A stretch of DNA of 37,380 bases, taken from positions 1 to 37,380 of the forward strand of contig JACOZW010000053.1 in assembly GCA_016181145.1 (NCBI GenBank), in the 5' to 3' direction. This DNA is from Candidatus Yanofskyibacteriota bacterium (GTDB lineage: Bacteria > Patescibacteriota > Minisyncoccia > 2-02-FULL-40-12 > GWA2-44-9). The notes beneath the pieces were generated by a model. The model was not told where the DNA came from. It made no database searches and was given only the letters and a program-made list of their open reading frames with translations. The position numbers and the translations under genes were made by a program. Positions 36,912-37,380 of this stretch are shown one piece after another; within the stretch, counting starts at the first letter, position 1, and each line of letters starts with the position of its first letter.

Positions 36912-37380
36912 GATCGCGATGGACAGCCGGTTAATATTCCGGCCCCGTTTATATGTCGATGGAATGACGGACTACATAAGATTGAGCGCATTATTGGATT
37001 TGACGTCTTTGCCGATAGAATAGGAATCAGGTAAATCCGGTTCCAGCCGCAAGGCATATTCGAAGGCAGAAGAGATCGCCGCAAGGCGAGATTCAATTGA
37101 AGAGTGTTCCAAGAAAAATTCCTAGAATTATCATATAAGCGAACGTACCGCAAATCCGAAACAGGTGGACTGGTGTGATTGCACCAAGGCGAACGGGTGA
37201 TTATTGGCTAAGGAACTCGGCAAAAAAGTGGCCGTAACTTCGGAATAAGGCCTGCCACGCGCAAGCGTGGCCGCAGCTAAAGACCCCTTGGCGACTGTTT
37301 ATCAAAAACACAACTCCGTGCTAAGCCGAAAGGCGATGTATACGGGGTGACGCTTGTCCGGTGCCGGAACGTTAACGGTG

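Larger units (their letters stand above)
34738..37380 (+). rRNA. 23S ribosomal RNA, 5' part, with insertions
   Basis: Universal 23S segments are recognisable in order: AGGCGATGAAGG near 34779, GTAGCGGCGAGCGAAAGC near 34890, GTGAACCAGTACCGTGAGGG near 35380, GGGGAGTGAAATAG near 35423, AGCTGGTTCTCCCCGAAA near 36016, AAGGTCCC at 36363, GGTAGGGGAGC at 36435, GGTTAATATTCCGGC near 36930 and GCCGTAACTTCGG near 37230. The 3' part is beyond the window. The 5' end near 34738 is estimated from alignment by eye to the E. coli start. Several hairpin insertions are listed separately. Two segments expected in all bacteria are missing (part of the helix 9 region near 34812-34835 and the L11-binding region at about 36396). 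Confidence 0.95.

Noticed and set aside
1-37380. Recoded TGA (Gly or Trp) as in some CPR lineages
   Set aside because: TGA ends rpsC and several other genes at sensible positions, and no in-frame TGA interrupts a conserved domain.

Overview
The window looks like a chromosomal segment from a Candidate Phyla Radiation (Patescibacteria), probably Parcubacteria-like, bacterium. The evidence is the moderately AT-rich DNA, the standard code (TGA is a stop, for example at rpsC), few Shine-Dalgarno sites, the absence of rpmD (uL30) between rpsE and rplO, a 23S rRNA with insertions and missing segments, and many small CPR-type hypothetical genes. The exact lineage is inferred, not demonstrated.

Layout. 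1-2987: end of ybeY, then the division genes ftsA and ftsZ. 2988-6193: a structured leader with a good promoter, then a B12-dependent class II ribonucleotide reductase. 6213-9691: a split competence system (ComEC channel and its metallo-hydrolase part as separate genes, with two small unknown genes between them), then ndk. 9692-11130: tRNA-Pro(GGG), an unknown protein and rpmB (bL28), all on the minus strand. 11255-17506: a site-2 protease, then the str operon (rpsL, rpsG, fusA, tuf) interrupted by a GxxExxY gene and a small Phd-like gene. 17558-30023: the S10 and spc operons from rpsJ to secY, interrupted by two coiled-coil genes and a structured spacer before rplC, and by an antisense membrane-protein cassette between rplP and rpmC. 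30024-34362: secY, adk and map remain in ancestral order but are separated by foreign-looking genes with their own promoters and terminators. 34395-37380: a strong promoter, a short leader with an early terminator, and a 23S rRNA gene that runs off the window. No 16S or 5S gene is linked to it here.

Two themes recur. First, almost every spacer consists of a short motif repeated in both orientations, so that it can fold into one hairpin. Related palindromes also lie inside reading frames (nrdJ, comEC, rplW, rplO, map) and inside the rRNA. Second, the 23S gene carries at least five hairpin insertions, one of which encodes a GIY-YIG nuclease. It also appears to lack the L11-binding GTPase-associated centre, which is either a striking biological fact or an assembly defect. 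These are the parts most worth a second look.
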